The translations under genes and the position numbers were made by a program. The notes below the pieces were generated by a model. That model had not been told where the DNA came from and did not search any database. It worked only from the letters and a program-made list of their open reading frames with translations. Of a stretch of 64,000 bases of DNA, positions 38,006-49,972 are shown in pieces. Source of the stretch: Podocnemis expansa (Eukaryota; Chordata; Testudines; Podocnemididae). The stretch covers positions 16,367,089 to 16,431,088 of the forward strand of contig ML681981.1 of the NCBI GenBank assembly GCA_007922195.1. The letters run 5' to 3'. Position 1 is the stretch's first letter. Each line of letters starts with the position of its first letter.

Positions 38006-39169
38006 CAGTGGTTCCCAACCAGTGTGCCGTGGCAACACCCAAACTGTGCCACGAGCATCCCCCAGAGCTGGAGGGGCTGTGCAGGGCTGGGAAAAGGCAG
38101 GGGTTAAAGTAAGGGGGAAGGCACCTGAACACAGTTGCAGGGCCCCCTATCTTTAGGCAGGCAGTGTTCTGCCCCCCCAAAATAGAGGAAGACAATAGAA
38201 CCTGGAGTTCCAGGGGTCCCCCTAAAAATAGCACGAGCAGCTGGAATGCAGAGTTCTGGCAGCTCCACCTTAAACCCTGCTCCACCTTAAGCCCAGCCAG
38301 CAGAGAGCTGCAGCAGGCCAGGAGTGTGTGAATCTCTCCCTGCAGGGTGACGTGGCTTGTGTCAGGCAGCCTGCAAACAGCCCAGGTAAAGGCTTTGGGG
38401 GGAGGGATGCTGGGGGTTGTGTGGGGAGGGATGTGTGTGTAGCAGAGATGGGGGGGAGTGGATGCATAGCAGAGGGTGTATAGCTGGGGTTGCGGGGTGG
38501 CTGTTTGATTGGGGGGGTGCGTAGCTGGGGTTGCAAGGTGGCTGTTTGATTGGGGGGGTGTAGCTGGGGTTGTGGGGTGGCTGTGGGGTGGGTGTAGCTG
38601 GGGGATGGAGGCCTAGATCTGGCCCCTGCAGTGATAGGAGGGTCCATCACAGGCAGGGGGGGTCTGGGGGAGGGGAGAACAGGACCCACTGGGGTGGGAG
38701 GGAGCAGCAGTGGTGTGAAGATTTGCCCTGGGTGGCAGGGAGCCATGGTGGAGAAGGGGGAAGTGGGTATTGGGCCATGCTGCCCTGCCCTACCTTCGCA
38801 CTCCCCAGCTTCCCCCTGTCCCCCCACAAAGCCGCTCTTGTTCTTCCTTCCTCTCTCCTCTCTTGCCACCCTTGTGCTGTTCCTCACATGAATGCCCTTG
38901 TCCTCTTTTGTCATCCCTGCCCTGCTCTGCTCCCCACACTCACTCCTGCCACTGCACACGACTCCTGACCTGCCGTGTTTTGCCACCCCTGCTCTGCTAC
39001 CCCTACTACCCCATGTAGCAGCATTTCCGAAACACTTTGCCATGGTTCATGAATGTTCACAAGTAATTTAAGTTAATTTGCATATTCATGAGTTTTTTAA
39101 TGATGGTGTTCCTCAAAAAACTTGAAGGTATCAAGGTGTGCCGTGGCAGAGAAAGGTTGGGAACCACTG
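38006..39169. mobile_element. Non-autonomous hAT element, 1164 bp, with perfect ends
   Basis: CAGTGGTTCCCAACC and GGTTGGGAACCACTG are a perfect 15-bp inverted repeat, flanked by a perfect 8-bp target duplication GGTTAGAA (37998-38005 and 39170-39177). GTGTGCCGTGGCA is repeated directly near both ends (38022-38034 and 39136-39148). The interior includes a segment related to the 3614-3908 element (38098-38279) and a minisatellite. The 257-aa minus frame (38270-39043) is low-complexity, unlike a transposase. Confidence 0.9.
38481..38605 (+). repeat. 41-bp minisatellite, about three units
   Basis: Units at 38481, 38522 and 38561 share TAGCTGGGGTTG - GGTGGCTGTTTGATTGGGGG; the third is shortened. 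It lies inside the hAT element. Confidence 0.85.
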
Positions 39170-39177
39170 GGTTAGAA

Positions 39178-40273
39178 AGAAGTGCCATTGAGTTGAGTAT
39201 TGCACCTTTCTTCACTCAGCTTTGGCCAAAAGATTCATTCTGTTTTGATTATTAAAGATGCTGTTTATATCACGGAAGTTATTTGGTTTGAAACAAATCA
39301 GGGACTATGATTTAAGAGTGTTCTTTTTAACAACTACTAAATGTTGTGCAAGCTATTGTTTGCTTTTACTGTGGGAAAGTAACCGTTTTTTGTTTTTTTT
39401 TTAATTGTCAGTTAGAAACAGAAACAGTTTTATATTGCTTTCGAAATATACACTTTGTTCCTGTAGAAATTGTAAAATATGCTGGGATGGAAACTAAGTA
39501 AACAGCTTACAGGCATGTAGTATATATATATTAGAGCCTGTCAGATTCCCATCCAAGTCAGTGGGCATTTTGCCATTGTCTTCGGTTAGAATAGGTTTGG
39601 GACAAAGTACATTAAGAAGTGTTTGGAAGAGTGCTGTGTAATTTACAGAAAACAATTTGGTTAGAAGGGAAGTGACTTAGTTTTATCAGTCACTAAACTA
39701 TTTAAAAAGCTATGAATATGAAATTGGGGAAATCTGCCAAAATACCGCAAACTCATTTTCTATGAAGACAAAATTCTACAAGTCATTTATATCTAGGAAA
39801 GTTTTGCTTTTAAGAAATGGTTGCATGGCCTTGGGGAGAGTACAACATACATATAAGAGATTTAGTTGAATCCCTTGGAAAGCTAAATTGGTTCTTTGAA
39901 GGCAAACACACACATCCTTTGTGAACAAGAGGTATATTTTAAGTGATTATAATAGTAATAAAATAAATTAGAAATACTTAGACTGAGATGCTGTTTGTAT
40001 TTTAGAGTGTTTGCATAAAGCAATCTACTAATTTTGTGAATGATGCCTTTCTATCAATTAATGATGGAACATATGGGCCCAAAGAGTCAAAAGTGTCTCT
40101 ATGATCCTCTAACAGTACAACTTTAAACAAAACTGGGTGTACGATGAACATAGGCTGCTTAGTACCTTGGCAACCACTATTAAAAATCCTTTAAAGTATT
40201 TTGTTAAGGGTTTGAAAAAGAAGGAAAAACAATTCTATCGTGTGAAGCGTGAAATATTAAATAAGGCTTATAG
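39178..40273. other. AT-rich intron sequence
   Basis: No gene or mobile element recognised. A T run lies near 39392-39401. Confidence 0.5.
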
Positions 40274-41390
40274 CTCATAGACTAAGGTCAGAAGGGACCA
40301 ATATGATCATCTAGTCTGACCTCCTGCACAATGCAGGCCACAGAAGCTCACCAACCCACTCCTGGAATTTACCTCTAACCTGTGACTAAGTTATCAAAGT
40401 CTTCAAATCATGTTTTAAAGACTTTAAGGCAGGCCTTGACAAATCAATGTTTCTGGTCACCTTGGCAACCAGTTTTAGTAGCCCGTTGCCTAGTTCCACT
40501 GCAGAAATGTAATGGAAGAGCTTCATCCAGGTGACCAGGAGGAAAACTGCTGGCACCTAACTGTGAGTCTACCCCTTCTTTAAGGTACAGAGAATCCACC
40601 AGCATAGGAAGGTGAAACCTCCCGAGAGACTTTGCCAGTCTGCCCTGGGAGGAAGATCCTCCCTGACCCCAAATATGGTAATCAGTGAAACCCTGAGTAT
40701 GTGTGCAAGACTCACCAACCTGACACGCAAAAAAGAATTCTCTGTAATAAGCCACCCCATCAATCGTCCCATTGGCATATCTGCCACTGGGAGCCAAAGA
40801 TCAGTCAGTTGCCAAACTACACCGTCCCATTTTATGATACTTGCCATAAATTTATCAAGCTGAGTTTTGAAACTAGGTAGGTTCTTTGCCCCCACTGTTG
40901 CCTTTGAAAAGCTATTCAGAACTTCACACCTCCAATAGATAGAAACCTGCGTCCAATTTCAAGTCTAAACTTCCTGATGGCCAGTTTATATCCATTAGTT
41001 CTTGGGTCCATATTGGCACTGAGCTTAAATAATTCCTCTCCCTCCTTTTGACATCTTTATACAGAGAAATCATATCTCCTTTCAACTTTCTTTTGGCTAG
41101 GCTAAATAAGCCAAGCTCTTTGAGTCTCCTCTCATAAGGTAGGTTTTCCATTCCTTGGTTCACCCTACTAGCCCTTTTCTTCACTTGTTCCAGTTTGAAT
41201 TCATCTTCCTTAAACATAGGGGAACTGCACACAGTATTCCAGATATTCTCATCAATGCCTTGTATAAAAGTACTAACATTTCCTTATCTCTGTTGGAAAT
41301 ACCTCACCTGATGCATTTAAAGATTGCATTGGGTGTTTTCACAGCCACATCACATAGCTCTTATTTCCATTCTTTTGGCTGTAGATGGAA
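40274..41390 (-). mobile_element. CR1 LINE, 5'-truncated, minus strand
   Basis: Read on the minus strand, 41232-40924 encodes LEQVKKRASRVNQGMENL-YERRLKELGLFSLAKRKLKGDMISLYK, the conserved C-terminal part of CR1 ORF2 just after the reverse transcriptase. The 3' untranslated region follows to 40274, ending with CAGACTAGATGATCATATTGG and TCTGACCTTAGTCTATGAG, the CR1 tail of turtles and crocodilians. The endonuclease and most of the reverse transcriptase are missing, and the element is dead. Confidence 0.85.
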
Positions 41391-41837
41391 ACCTCTCATA
41401 TTTGGCAGTTTCTAACATGGTATTAAAGATGGAAATAACTGTCCTTTTGGTGGAAAAGAGAAGAAGTTAGTTGAGAGGGACTGGAGCTGTTGCTGAAGTT
41501 CTATCCAGTTTCCCCGGGGGGGGGGGGCAGACAAATACACACAACACTGAAGAGAAGATAATGGCCAAGAGAAAGTGTAGTTTCTGTTTCTGTTGTTGAC
41601 TTTCACTTGCAACCTTGCAGTTTGGAAAAACACAGCCCAGGCACATGGTCTTATTAGCTATTCAGGGATCTGATATACTTGTATCAGCATTATGTTTTCT
41701 TGGGCTTCATTTTATTTGCCTCTGGCCACAGACTTACAGCTGTGCTGCCAAAAGCTTGTTAGATGGTAGGCAAAAGAAGAGAGAGAGGAACAAGCAAATA
41801 AGCTGGGGAGAGGAAGTACTTATTCGAGGGGGGAGGA
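41391..41837. other. Non-coding DNA
   Basis: No gene seen. The CCCCGGGG-type junction with a G run at 41513-41527 is the only distinctive tract. Confidence 0.5.
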
Positions 41838-42040
41838 GGTGCCACAGCTGCTGCATTTCAGTGTAGACATTACCTACCTTGCTGAGACAGGGTAGTTCAG
41901 TTGATGGAAGAATTCTTCTGTTCACCTAGCATTGTCTACATTGGAATTTAAGTAAGCTTCAGTCTATGTCACTCATGGGTGTAGATATTTTTGTTACACC
42001 TTTGAGTGATATAGGTAAGCTGACCTAATTTTCTGTACTA
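41838..42040. mobile_element. MITE fragment with internal palindrome
   Basis: GTGTAGACATTACCTACCTTG, GAAGAATTCTTCTGTT and CACCTAGCATTGTCTACA match, from memory, a widespread sauropsid DNA-transposon-derived repeat. 41969-42010 is an imperfect palindrome (TCACTCATGGGTGTA ... TTACACCTTTGAGTGA), also typical of it. Borders were not resolved. Confidence 0.55.
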
Positions 42041-42900
42041 ATTTAAAATTAGCCATGTAAAGGGTATGATTAAAATCATTGGAAACTAAGATTGATTAGA
42101 GGGCTCTAACTGAGAACTGCATAATCCCCAAAATGCAATTTAAATGATTGCTATCTGGAATGGAGGGAGAAAAAAGCTGTCAAAGCTGAGAAGTAATAAT
42201 AACATTTATATTTTAAGTATGTTACATTGTTGCACTGAAGAAAATGTCATCAGGAACAATGTTGTAATTGAAAACACTGGTCACAGTCATTTTAGCACAT
42301 TACAGGATGTACTAAAGGCATCATATCACCTGACAGTGTGGGTAATAATGAAAACGGAAGTTATAAACTAATTTAATCTGGCATATATCTAAGTAATACA
42401 ATATAAATAGGATCACATGAAAAATGTAGTTGTCATTCTTTTGACATTAATTAGCATCTAAAAGTAACCATGGTGGGAAAGGGATAAAATGTTAAACTGA
42501 TTGAATCCAGTTTATTTTAGGGGGAAAAAAATACAATCTATGTGCATAGGGAAATCTGTTAAATCTCTATTAGACTGTGAAATTCACTGTCAGTAAACGT
42601 CTGCTGGTAGCAAAAGAATGTGGGTTCTGAGCACTTGGATTTTAAGCAAACGTTGATGCTGAAGTGTAATATCAGTCCAATGATGCACTATTAGAAATGT
42701 CAGCTTTCACGTGTGAGATGAAACAGAGGTCCATTCTGCCTGACTTTGTGGCTGTCCAGGGGAAGTTGAGGATGTCAGGTAGGATTCACTCCTGCGGTTC
42801 AGGTCACTTGGTAACACTAAAGTTATATAAAATGGCCAGGATCTGGTGCCTAGCTGAGAATGCCCATCCACTATGCTGATGTGAAGGCATGATAGAAAGA
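42041..42900. other. AT-rich intron sequence
   Basis: No gene or mobile element recognised. Confidence 0.45.
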
Positions 42901-44727
42901 ATAATAAGATGACAATGTGGCTCCATCAGGAGCTCTTAATGATGTGAAAATCAAAAAGGAAGTCTGCAAAAGTGGAAATATGGACAAAGTACTAAGGACT
43001 ACAAAAGAATAGCACAAACATTTAGGAATGAAATCAGGCTAAGGCACAGAATCAGTTACACTTACCAAGAACATAAAAGGCAATAAGCGGTTCTTCAACT
43101 ACATTAGCAGCAAGAAGAAAACTAAAGAAAGTGGGGAAGAAGAAATAACTGATGGCATCAAGAAACCTGAGGTGTTCAATGCATATTTTAATTCTATCTT
43201 CATTTTAAAAGGTCAAGGGTGATCAGATACTCAAAACCATTTATACTAACAGTTGGGGGGGGGGGGAGAGAAAGGAATAAAAGCCAAGGTACAGAAAAAT
43301 CATGCTAAATAATGTTTAGATAAATCAGATGTATTCAAGTTGGCAGGCCTGATGAAATTAATCCAAAGGTAATTAAGGAACTAACTGAAGTAATATGGAA
43401 TTGTTAGCAATTATCTTTGAGAATTCCCAGCTGATGGGTGTTGTCTCAGAAGACTGGAGAAGGGCAAACACAGCACTTATCTTTAAGAAGGGGAACAAAG
43501 GACCTCAGGAATTAGACCATTCAGCATAACTTCACTGTCTTTAAAGATTCTGGAGGAAATAATAAAATAATCTGTAAGTACATGGAAGATGACAGAGTCA
43601 TAAGAAATAGCCAGTATGAATGTGTCAAAAAACAAATCATACCAAATCAACCTAATTTCCTTCTTTGACAGGTTTAATGGCTTTGTGGATATGGGAGAGG
43701 CGGCAGATGTGATGCCTTGATTTTTAGTAAGGTTTATGACACAGTCCCATGTGACTTTCTCATAAACTAGACAAGTAAGGGCTTGATGAAATTACTGTAA
43801 AGTGGGTGCACAACTTGTTGAAAAAATGGTAGGTAGAGTAGTTATTGGCTCTTTGCTGTCAAACTGGAGGGATATATCTAGTGAGACCCTAAAGGGATTT
43901 GTCTAAGATCCAGTGCTAGTTAATATTGCTGTTTACAACTTGGATAATGGAGTGAAGAGTAAGCTTATAAAATCTCAAGCTTGGAGGACAGGATGAGAAT
44001 TCATAATGACCTGGACAAATTGATCTGAATTCAATAGGAGAAAATTTGATAAAGATAGGTGCAAAGTACTTCATTTAGGAAGGCAAAATCAAAGGCACTA
44101 ACTACAAAGTAGGGAATAATTGTGGAAAGGATCTGGGAGGATAGTGAATCACAAACTCAATACAAGTCAACATTATGATGCTGTTCAGAAAAAGACAAAT
44201 ATCATTCTGGGTGTGTTAAGAGTTATGCTGATTGTAAGACATGGGAGGTAACTTTCCTTCTCTGTTCAGCACTGGGGTACAGCGTCCTGGTAAGACAGAT
44301 GTTGGAGAACCTGGAGTGAGCCCAGAGGAGAGCAACAAAGATGATAAAATGTTTGGAAAACCCGACCTATGAGGAAGGCTTAAAAGAAACTATCATATTT
44401 GGTTTTGAGTAAAGATCAAGGGGGGACCTGATTTCTTCAAATATGTTATGAACTATTAGATTATTCTCCTTGTCCATTGAAGGTAGGACTGGAAGTAATG
44501 GAGTTAATGTGTAACAAGGGAGAATTAGGATAAACATTAAGGAAAACTTTCCAACTATAGGGGTAGTTGAACTCTGGAATAGGTTTTCAGGAAGATTGTG
44601 AAACCCCCATCACTGGAAGCTGTTAAAAGCGAGTTGAGCAAACACCTGCCAGGGATGATACAGTTTTGTAATTCAGGAGGATGTACATGATAACTTCTCA
44701 AGGTTCTTTCTAACCCTACATTTCTGC
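42901..44727 (+). mobile_element. CR1 LINE, 5'-truncated, plus strand
   Basis: In broken frames this encodes the CR1 ORF2 region: GNKRFFNYISSKKKTKE before the reverse transcriptase, then FSKVYDTVPCDFL at about 43720, and SSETLKGFV-DPVLVNI at about 43880, matching the SGVPQGSVLGPVLFNI motif. Past it are traces of the C-terminal part (LEPRGEQQR-like, about 44310) and the 3' end with CAAGGTTCTTTCTAACCCTA at about 44700. The many stops, frameshifts and deletions (the catalytic YADD box was not found) mark an old dead copy, opposite in orientation to the one at 40.3-41.4 kb. Confidence 0.85.
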
Positions 44728-44973
44728 AATACTTAGGAATGAAGGTACAAAATTTGCTGATGTGGAACTGCCACAACACTGGAGCCTAATTGCTTTAAGG
44801 CTGGTGTAATTGGACTGGAGAGGGTCACCGCTACATAGTGGTGACAAACAGGCTTTTGTGCTCCTCATTCTGTCTGTCTGTCTGGGGATAGTACAGGCAT
44901 GACCAGATTGAGCCTTTGTCATAATAATCCCCAGATGCTTTCTGGCCCCTTGAGGATGTTTGTATTAGGCATA
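44728..44973. other. Non-coding DNA
   Basis: No gene or repeat recognised. Confidence 0.4.
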
Positions 44974-44981
44974 AATTAGAG

Positions 44982-45543
44982 AAGTGGTTCTCAGACTTTT
45001 TAAATAGAGCCCTCCCACCATGGACATCTGTGTGAAGTTGCACCTCTTCTTTCCCCAAACCTCCCTGCGCCACTTTCAGGGAAAAGAACAGGGCCTGCAC
45101 ACTTAATCTGGGAAGCAAGGGGTAGCAGCATCTCCCCCACATGTCTGAAGCCCTACATGACCCCCCCCCCCGAGAAAATGGCTTCAGCGATGGGGAATCG
45201 CACCTTTTCATTGGGATTGTTCTCAGGCAGCAGCATGGATGTAGCTGCTGCCTCCAGGAGCCTGCAGAGAGGCAGCAGCACAGGGAACATGCCCAGCAAT
45301 GGCAGGGGGGGCAGAGAGGGACTGCTGCTGCTGCTGCTGCTGCTCTGGGAGGCAGGTGTTGGGAACAGGGCTCCTACTGGAGATGGAAGCAGCTGTGTGA
45401 AGTGTGGACCTGAATGAGCTTCATCCCCTGCTCCACCAGCAGTGCTAGGAGACAGCTCCACCATCACAATTTTTGGGGGACATTGCCCATGATGCCCTCC
45501 CATATTCCATTTCATGCCCCACCCCTCAGTTTGAGAACTGCTG
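44982..45543. mobile_element. Non-autonomous hAT element with CTG repeat
   Basis: Left end AAGTGGTTCTCAGACTTT and right end CAGTTTGAGAACTGCTG are inverted repeats of the CAGTGGTTCTCAAACT type; the first base has changed C to A. A perfect 8-bp target duplication AATTAGAG flanks it (44974-44981 and 45544-45551). (CTG)7 lies at 45322-45342. Open frames of 86-126 aa inside are not supported as genes. Confidence 0.87.
45322..45342 (+). repeat. (CTG)7 trinucleotide repeat
   Basis: Seven CTG units inside the hAT element. Confidence 0.95.
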
Positions 45544-45551
45544 AATTAGAG

Positions 45552-48500
45552 TAATCTTTAAAATGCTTTTACTTGGTGCACAGGGTCCAGCTTGGCACAG
45601 GGCCCCAAGCACAAGGGTGAGATTTAAAGCCACCCTTTCACATATACTCTGACCTGTGTTCTGCCAAATCTCAAGATCTTGCCTGGGCTATTTTAAGATT
45701 TTATGAGAAGAAGCTTTTCCTATGTTTCAGTACATGAAACTAAGCAGTCTTCAGTTTGTTCCCCAAAATGAGTAGCTTCACTGTGATTTGCTCATTGCAA
45801 GTACCACTAGGGCTTAGTAGCTTGTATTCTTAAAAGTGCTGTGCACCTTACATGTGGGTAATTATTCTGAAAAATAGGCTAATATGCTGCTATTACACAA
45901 GAATTACCAAAGCAGAACAGAGCAATGGCACATCTAGCTTCCAGCAGTAACCTACAGTGTATGCTCAAGAGGAAGGCAAAATGCATGCATGCCTAGTGCA
46001 CAGAACACCATGTTCTCTGCCTCTGATGTAATTTCATGAATCAAAGGAAATATTTAGCCTGATTCATATACGGATGAGGTATTTTGTGTCTTTTTAGGGA
46101 ATGTTGGACAAACTGACTTGATATGTAGCTGCTTCTCTGACTGCTTGTCCTCCTTGGTATAGATACTGTATGATTCTAGTCTTCCAGAAGCACAATCCCG
46201 TACCATGCCTTATCCAACTTAGTGTAATGGAAATACTGAAGCCTTCTTTCTCTAAATTGTACCTATTGGTAGTTCAGATGCTAGACCAAGCTCATGTGAA
46301 AAATAAATGTTAGTATTTAAGTGCCACATGACTCCTTGCTTTGTGGGTTTTTTTTTGCTGGACTAGACTAACACAGCTGCCTCTTTGGAAATTTGCTAGA
46401 CCCATGTCACTATTCTGTTTAATGTCTCTTGACACCTTCAGTACCCTAGGTCATTGCTACTTCCACTCCACTGGCTTTTTGTTATGCATGAGGACTATTA
46501 AACATTCCTAGAATTGTTCCTGTTTAAGTATGGTCTGGAAACGTATGAGTATGTACCTTTTTAAAAAAAAGCTTCTCATTCAGAAGAAATCAACCTAGAG
46601 TAAATATGCACTTACAGAAAGCCATACCACTACCATGTTTTTTCTATCTTTGTGCTTATTGTAAAAGTTAGTGGAACAGAGTAAGAAGATTGTTTAATAC
46701 AGTGAAGGTTATTAATGTTTCATTTTTATTACACAGTTTTCTCCCCTCCTTCTTTAGCAGCAGTGATGGTTCATTGTTATCTATCTATCTAGTGGTAAAT
46801 CAGATGCATTGATGAGAAAATGAATCTAAAAGATAGGTATATATGTACTTTTGTTCAACGATTACTGAAAATCTCTGAAATTGCACTGAAGTTAATTAGC
46901 TACAATGGCTGAGAGCATATCTAACTTCTCTTTAGTAGGATTTGTATCTTGGAAATAACAGCATACTTGTGGTGTAACAGCAAGCACAAGACTTACATTT
47001 TATAGTGTTCATGCAGTCACTGGTTTCCTAGGAAACTAGTGCCTGAGTACATACAGCAAAACTTTAACACTGGTGGTTGGTTTTAAAGTATATCTGTAGA
47101 AAATCAACTCAATAGACTTTAAAACAGAGAAAATAGAATTCATATTATTAGACTCTATATAGTCCTAGTTTGCATTAGCAAAATCTTGAAATGAATATTG
47201 CTTGCTAAAAAAAAGGGGGGGGGGCGCCAGATTGTAATAATTGGGTTTTTGTATTGTGTGTGGGTTTTTTTTTTCCTTCTGTCTGTGGCTGCATTTCTTT
47301 TTTCAGAAATCTATCTTTGATTAGGTTAACAAACATATCTCTTAGAGAGACCTCTCTTCAGAATTTACAAAACTGTTGTGACATATGAGTCTCAGGCCAG
47401 ATCAGGGTGCATTACAAGGAATGGATTTGAAGATTGCACTGTCAAGGCAGTTCATTTTGTTCAAATATTTAATTTTCTGTGAGCTGAATGAAAAGCTGAA
47501 CAAATAGGAGAAATAACTAACATCTGTCTGTTGCTCAAACCTGAAACCTTGATTTTGGATAACTAATACATATTTTTTGTCCACAAAATATCATATTTTA
47601 CCTTTAAAATATTTATAACTGTTACACTGGGATGTTAATATTTACACTGTTTTTTAAAGTGACACAGATACTGTTCTTTATCAACATACAAAATCAGTAG
47701 ATTCTAGCCTTAAACTGTGTGTGTGGGGGGGGAATTTTCTCCAAAGAAATTAAGCTTTGTGAGTACACAATCTCCATTGGTTTCTGCAGCTTGGCAGCCA
47801 CAGTCTAATCCTGATTCAATAGCTTAAAAAAAATCATTTCAGACATGGAACATTGACTTTAGACTTTCATCCCATCCTATTCTCTCCTGTCTCCTCAGGT
47901 CTCAAAAACAGGGTGCCAAAGATCAACCAATGCTTATTACTATTTAAACTGTGATGTCAATTTGGTGCAAAAATCCACCAGGGGAGGAGGATTTGTTTCT
48001 GTCCTTATGGTCCAAATATAAACAAAGAAAATGAATTTTATGGGATGAACCACCTTTCTGATTAATCCTGTGACTCAGACAGGAGACACTCAAGATCAGT
48101 CAGTATAGTATGTTTTAAACCTATGTTTTCAAGTAATTTGTAATTAAATTAAGCCATCACCACACGGAAGATTGTAGATAAGCAGTAAAGTTAAATGGGT
48201 TCATAACTTTGACAATCAGAATTGCTGTAGCAATGTTTTGAAAATACTGAATTTTAAGCATCTTGAAAAAACCCTTCACTAAAATTTAAGATTATTTCTT
48301 TCATCAAACAGCACTTCCCTTTGCTATATTTATTTGTAAAGAACATTGAGATTTGTAAAGGCTTGCTAGTTTTTCCTCAATTTTCAATATTGTTTAGCTT
48401 TCTGACAGGGCGATTTTGTAAAGGAATGTGTGTGTCTGAAGTTTCTGATGAGTGTTGGTACTCCACTAAAAATTAAAGAGATGAATGACTTTTAATTTTA

Positions 48501-49880
48501 AAAAAGCGTACTCTGAGAGGATCCCTTTTTCACGTTTTGCAGTGGTGTAAAGAAAAATTTATTTAAGCCGATGATACTCACTTTGTGGCATTCATGCTTA
48601 TCATAGATTTTGTGAAACCTGTCTGGTTACAGCTGCTCTTGTTTTTGCCTGACCTTAGCTAGACTGAGCAGAGTCAGTTTTAAGAAGTGATGTGAGACTG
48701 CAGAGGAGTGCTGAGCAAGTGAAATGGACTGTCCTTAAAGCAGCAAGGAGTTGGTGGTGAGACACAGGGAGGGAGAGAGAAAAAATATAACATTTTCTTC
48801 TTTCCCAACATTGAGGAAGGAGAGAGAGAAGAATCTAACAAACCCTCCCAGTATTTGGGAACCAGAAAATGAAATGGGGACAAAAGGAATGCAATGAGAT
48901 TGACTCAATGCAGAGACCCACTGCAGAGACCCACAAAATACTTATGGCATCACAGGCTGATAGGTTTTGATTTGTCAGAAGGAAAAACTAAGTGGTCACA
49001 TGCATCACAGCTGCTGAAGGCTGAGTGCATTGCACGTCCCATGGGATCCGTACCTTTTCCCTTCCACTTCACAAGCTCCTTGTGTGTCATCCTCTCATCC
49101 TTCTCTATTTCAGGGACTTTTTGCAAGTTTCGCATTTCCCCCCTCTGCCATTTCAAGGGGTGTGTTCCCCCTCCATATTTCTCTCACATCATTGTCCATC
49201 CAGTGTCTTCGATGGCTTCGCATTCCTTCCTCCCCTCTACCTTTTCACCTCCCTGAGTAAAAAAAGGTCCTGCGTTTTTTTTTTGTTTTTTTTTGTTATG
49301 CCAGAGTCTGTGCGCTATTTCCCTTTCTTTTCTCACCCCTGTCATGGCAGTATCACTGTGTTCTCACTGTTCCCTCTCCTTCCTATCTTCATTCTTCCTC
49401 CCAGGACCCCACTTTCCTATCTCCATTTCTTCCCTAGTCAGTTTTCTCCCATTACTTGCTGCCTCTGATATCTGTAGTCATCAGCAGGGGGGTGGCAAAG
49501 AGATCCCTCTGTCTGCAGCAGCAGGGAAATGGCTTTTCTAGTATTTTGTTTTGCACCAGAATAAATAGGCTTGGAATTGATTAGCTGTGACATTCCAAAG
49601 TTATTACATTACAGACAAACTGAAAAATGCCATCAAGTTGTTAAATCTTACTTTCCTGGCCAGAAAAACAGATAATGAACTTGCAATGTAAAGGACACAA
49701 AACAAGAGACAGAGTACTTTGCCTTGTAAAAATACGCTAATTCGTGATGGCACTGAGTCATATTGACAAAGAATCAAAATTCAAACAATCCAATGACAGG
49801 ATGTCATGCTGTGATTATATGATGTTTCTCTGACTCCCTTTGATGATAATAGCTCTTCAAGGATGCACACCACAGCTTTA
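45552..49880. other. AT-rich intron sequence (apart from the fragment at 46289-46390)
   Basis: No exon found. A G run lies at 47215-47224. 49030-49470 is strongly pyrimidine-rich on the plus strand, and the 147-aa frame there is a by-product of that bias. Confidence 0.45.
46289..46390 (+). mobile_element. Penelope-like repeat fragment
   Basis: Contains AAATGTTAGTATTTAAGTGCCACATGACTCC followed after a T run by CTGGACTAGACTAACACAG, the shared tail of the Penelope-like copies at 57.4-62.0 kb. The hammerhead-like part is reduced to AAGCTCATG at its left end. Confidence 0.6.
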
Positions 49881-49972
49881 TTATTATGAATCGTAATGAT
49901 TACACTGGTGTCTAAGAACCAGCTATGACAGGGGCCTCACTGTGCTAGGCACTGTACAAACATATAGAAGTA
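49881..49972 (+). repeat. Ancient interspersed repeat fragment
   Basis: GACAGGGGCCTCACTGTGCTAGGCACTGTACAAACA matches, from memory, an abundant old repeat found in turtle and crocodilian genomes. Family name not certain. Confidence 0.5.

Noticed and set aside
38270..39043. 257-aa minus-strand frame, the longest in the window
   Set aside because: It lies inside a non-autonomous hAT element and over its minisatellite. The product is Pro/Thr-rich low complexity with no transposase motif.
40924..41232. 102-aa minus-strand protein as a host gene
   Set aside because: It is the C-terminal part of CR1 ORF2, in a truncated LINE.
49025..49468. 147-aa Phe/Pro/Ser-rich frame
   Set aside because: The region is simply pyrimidine-rich; there is no conserved domain or splice context.
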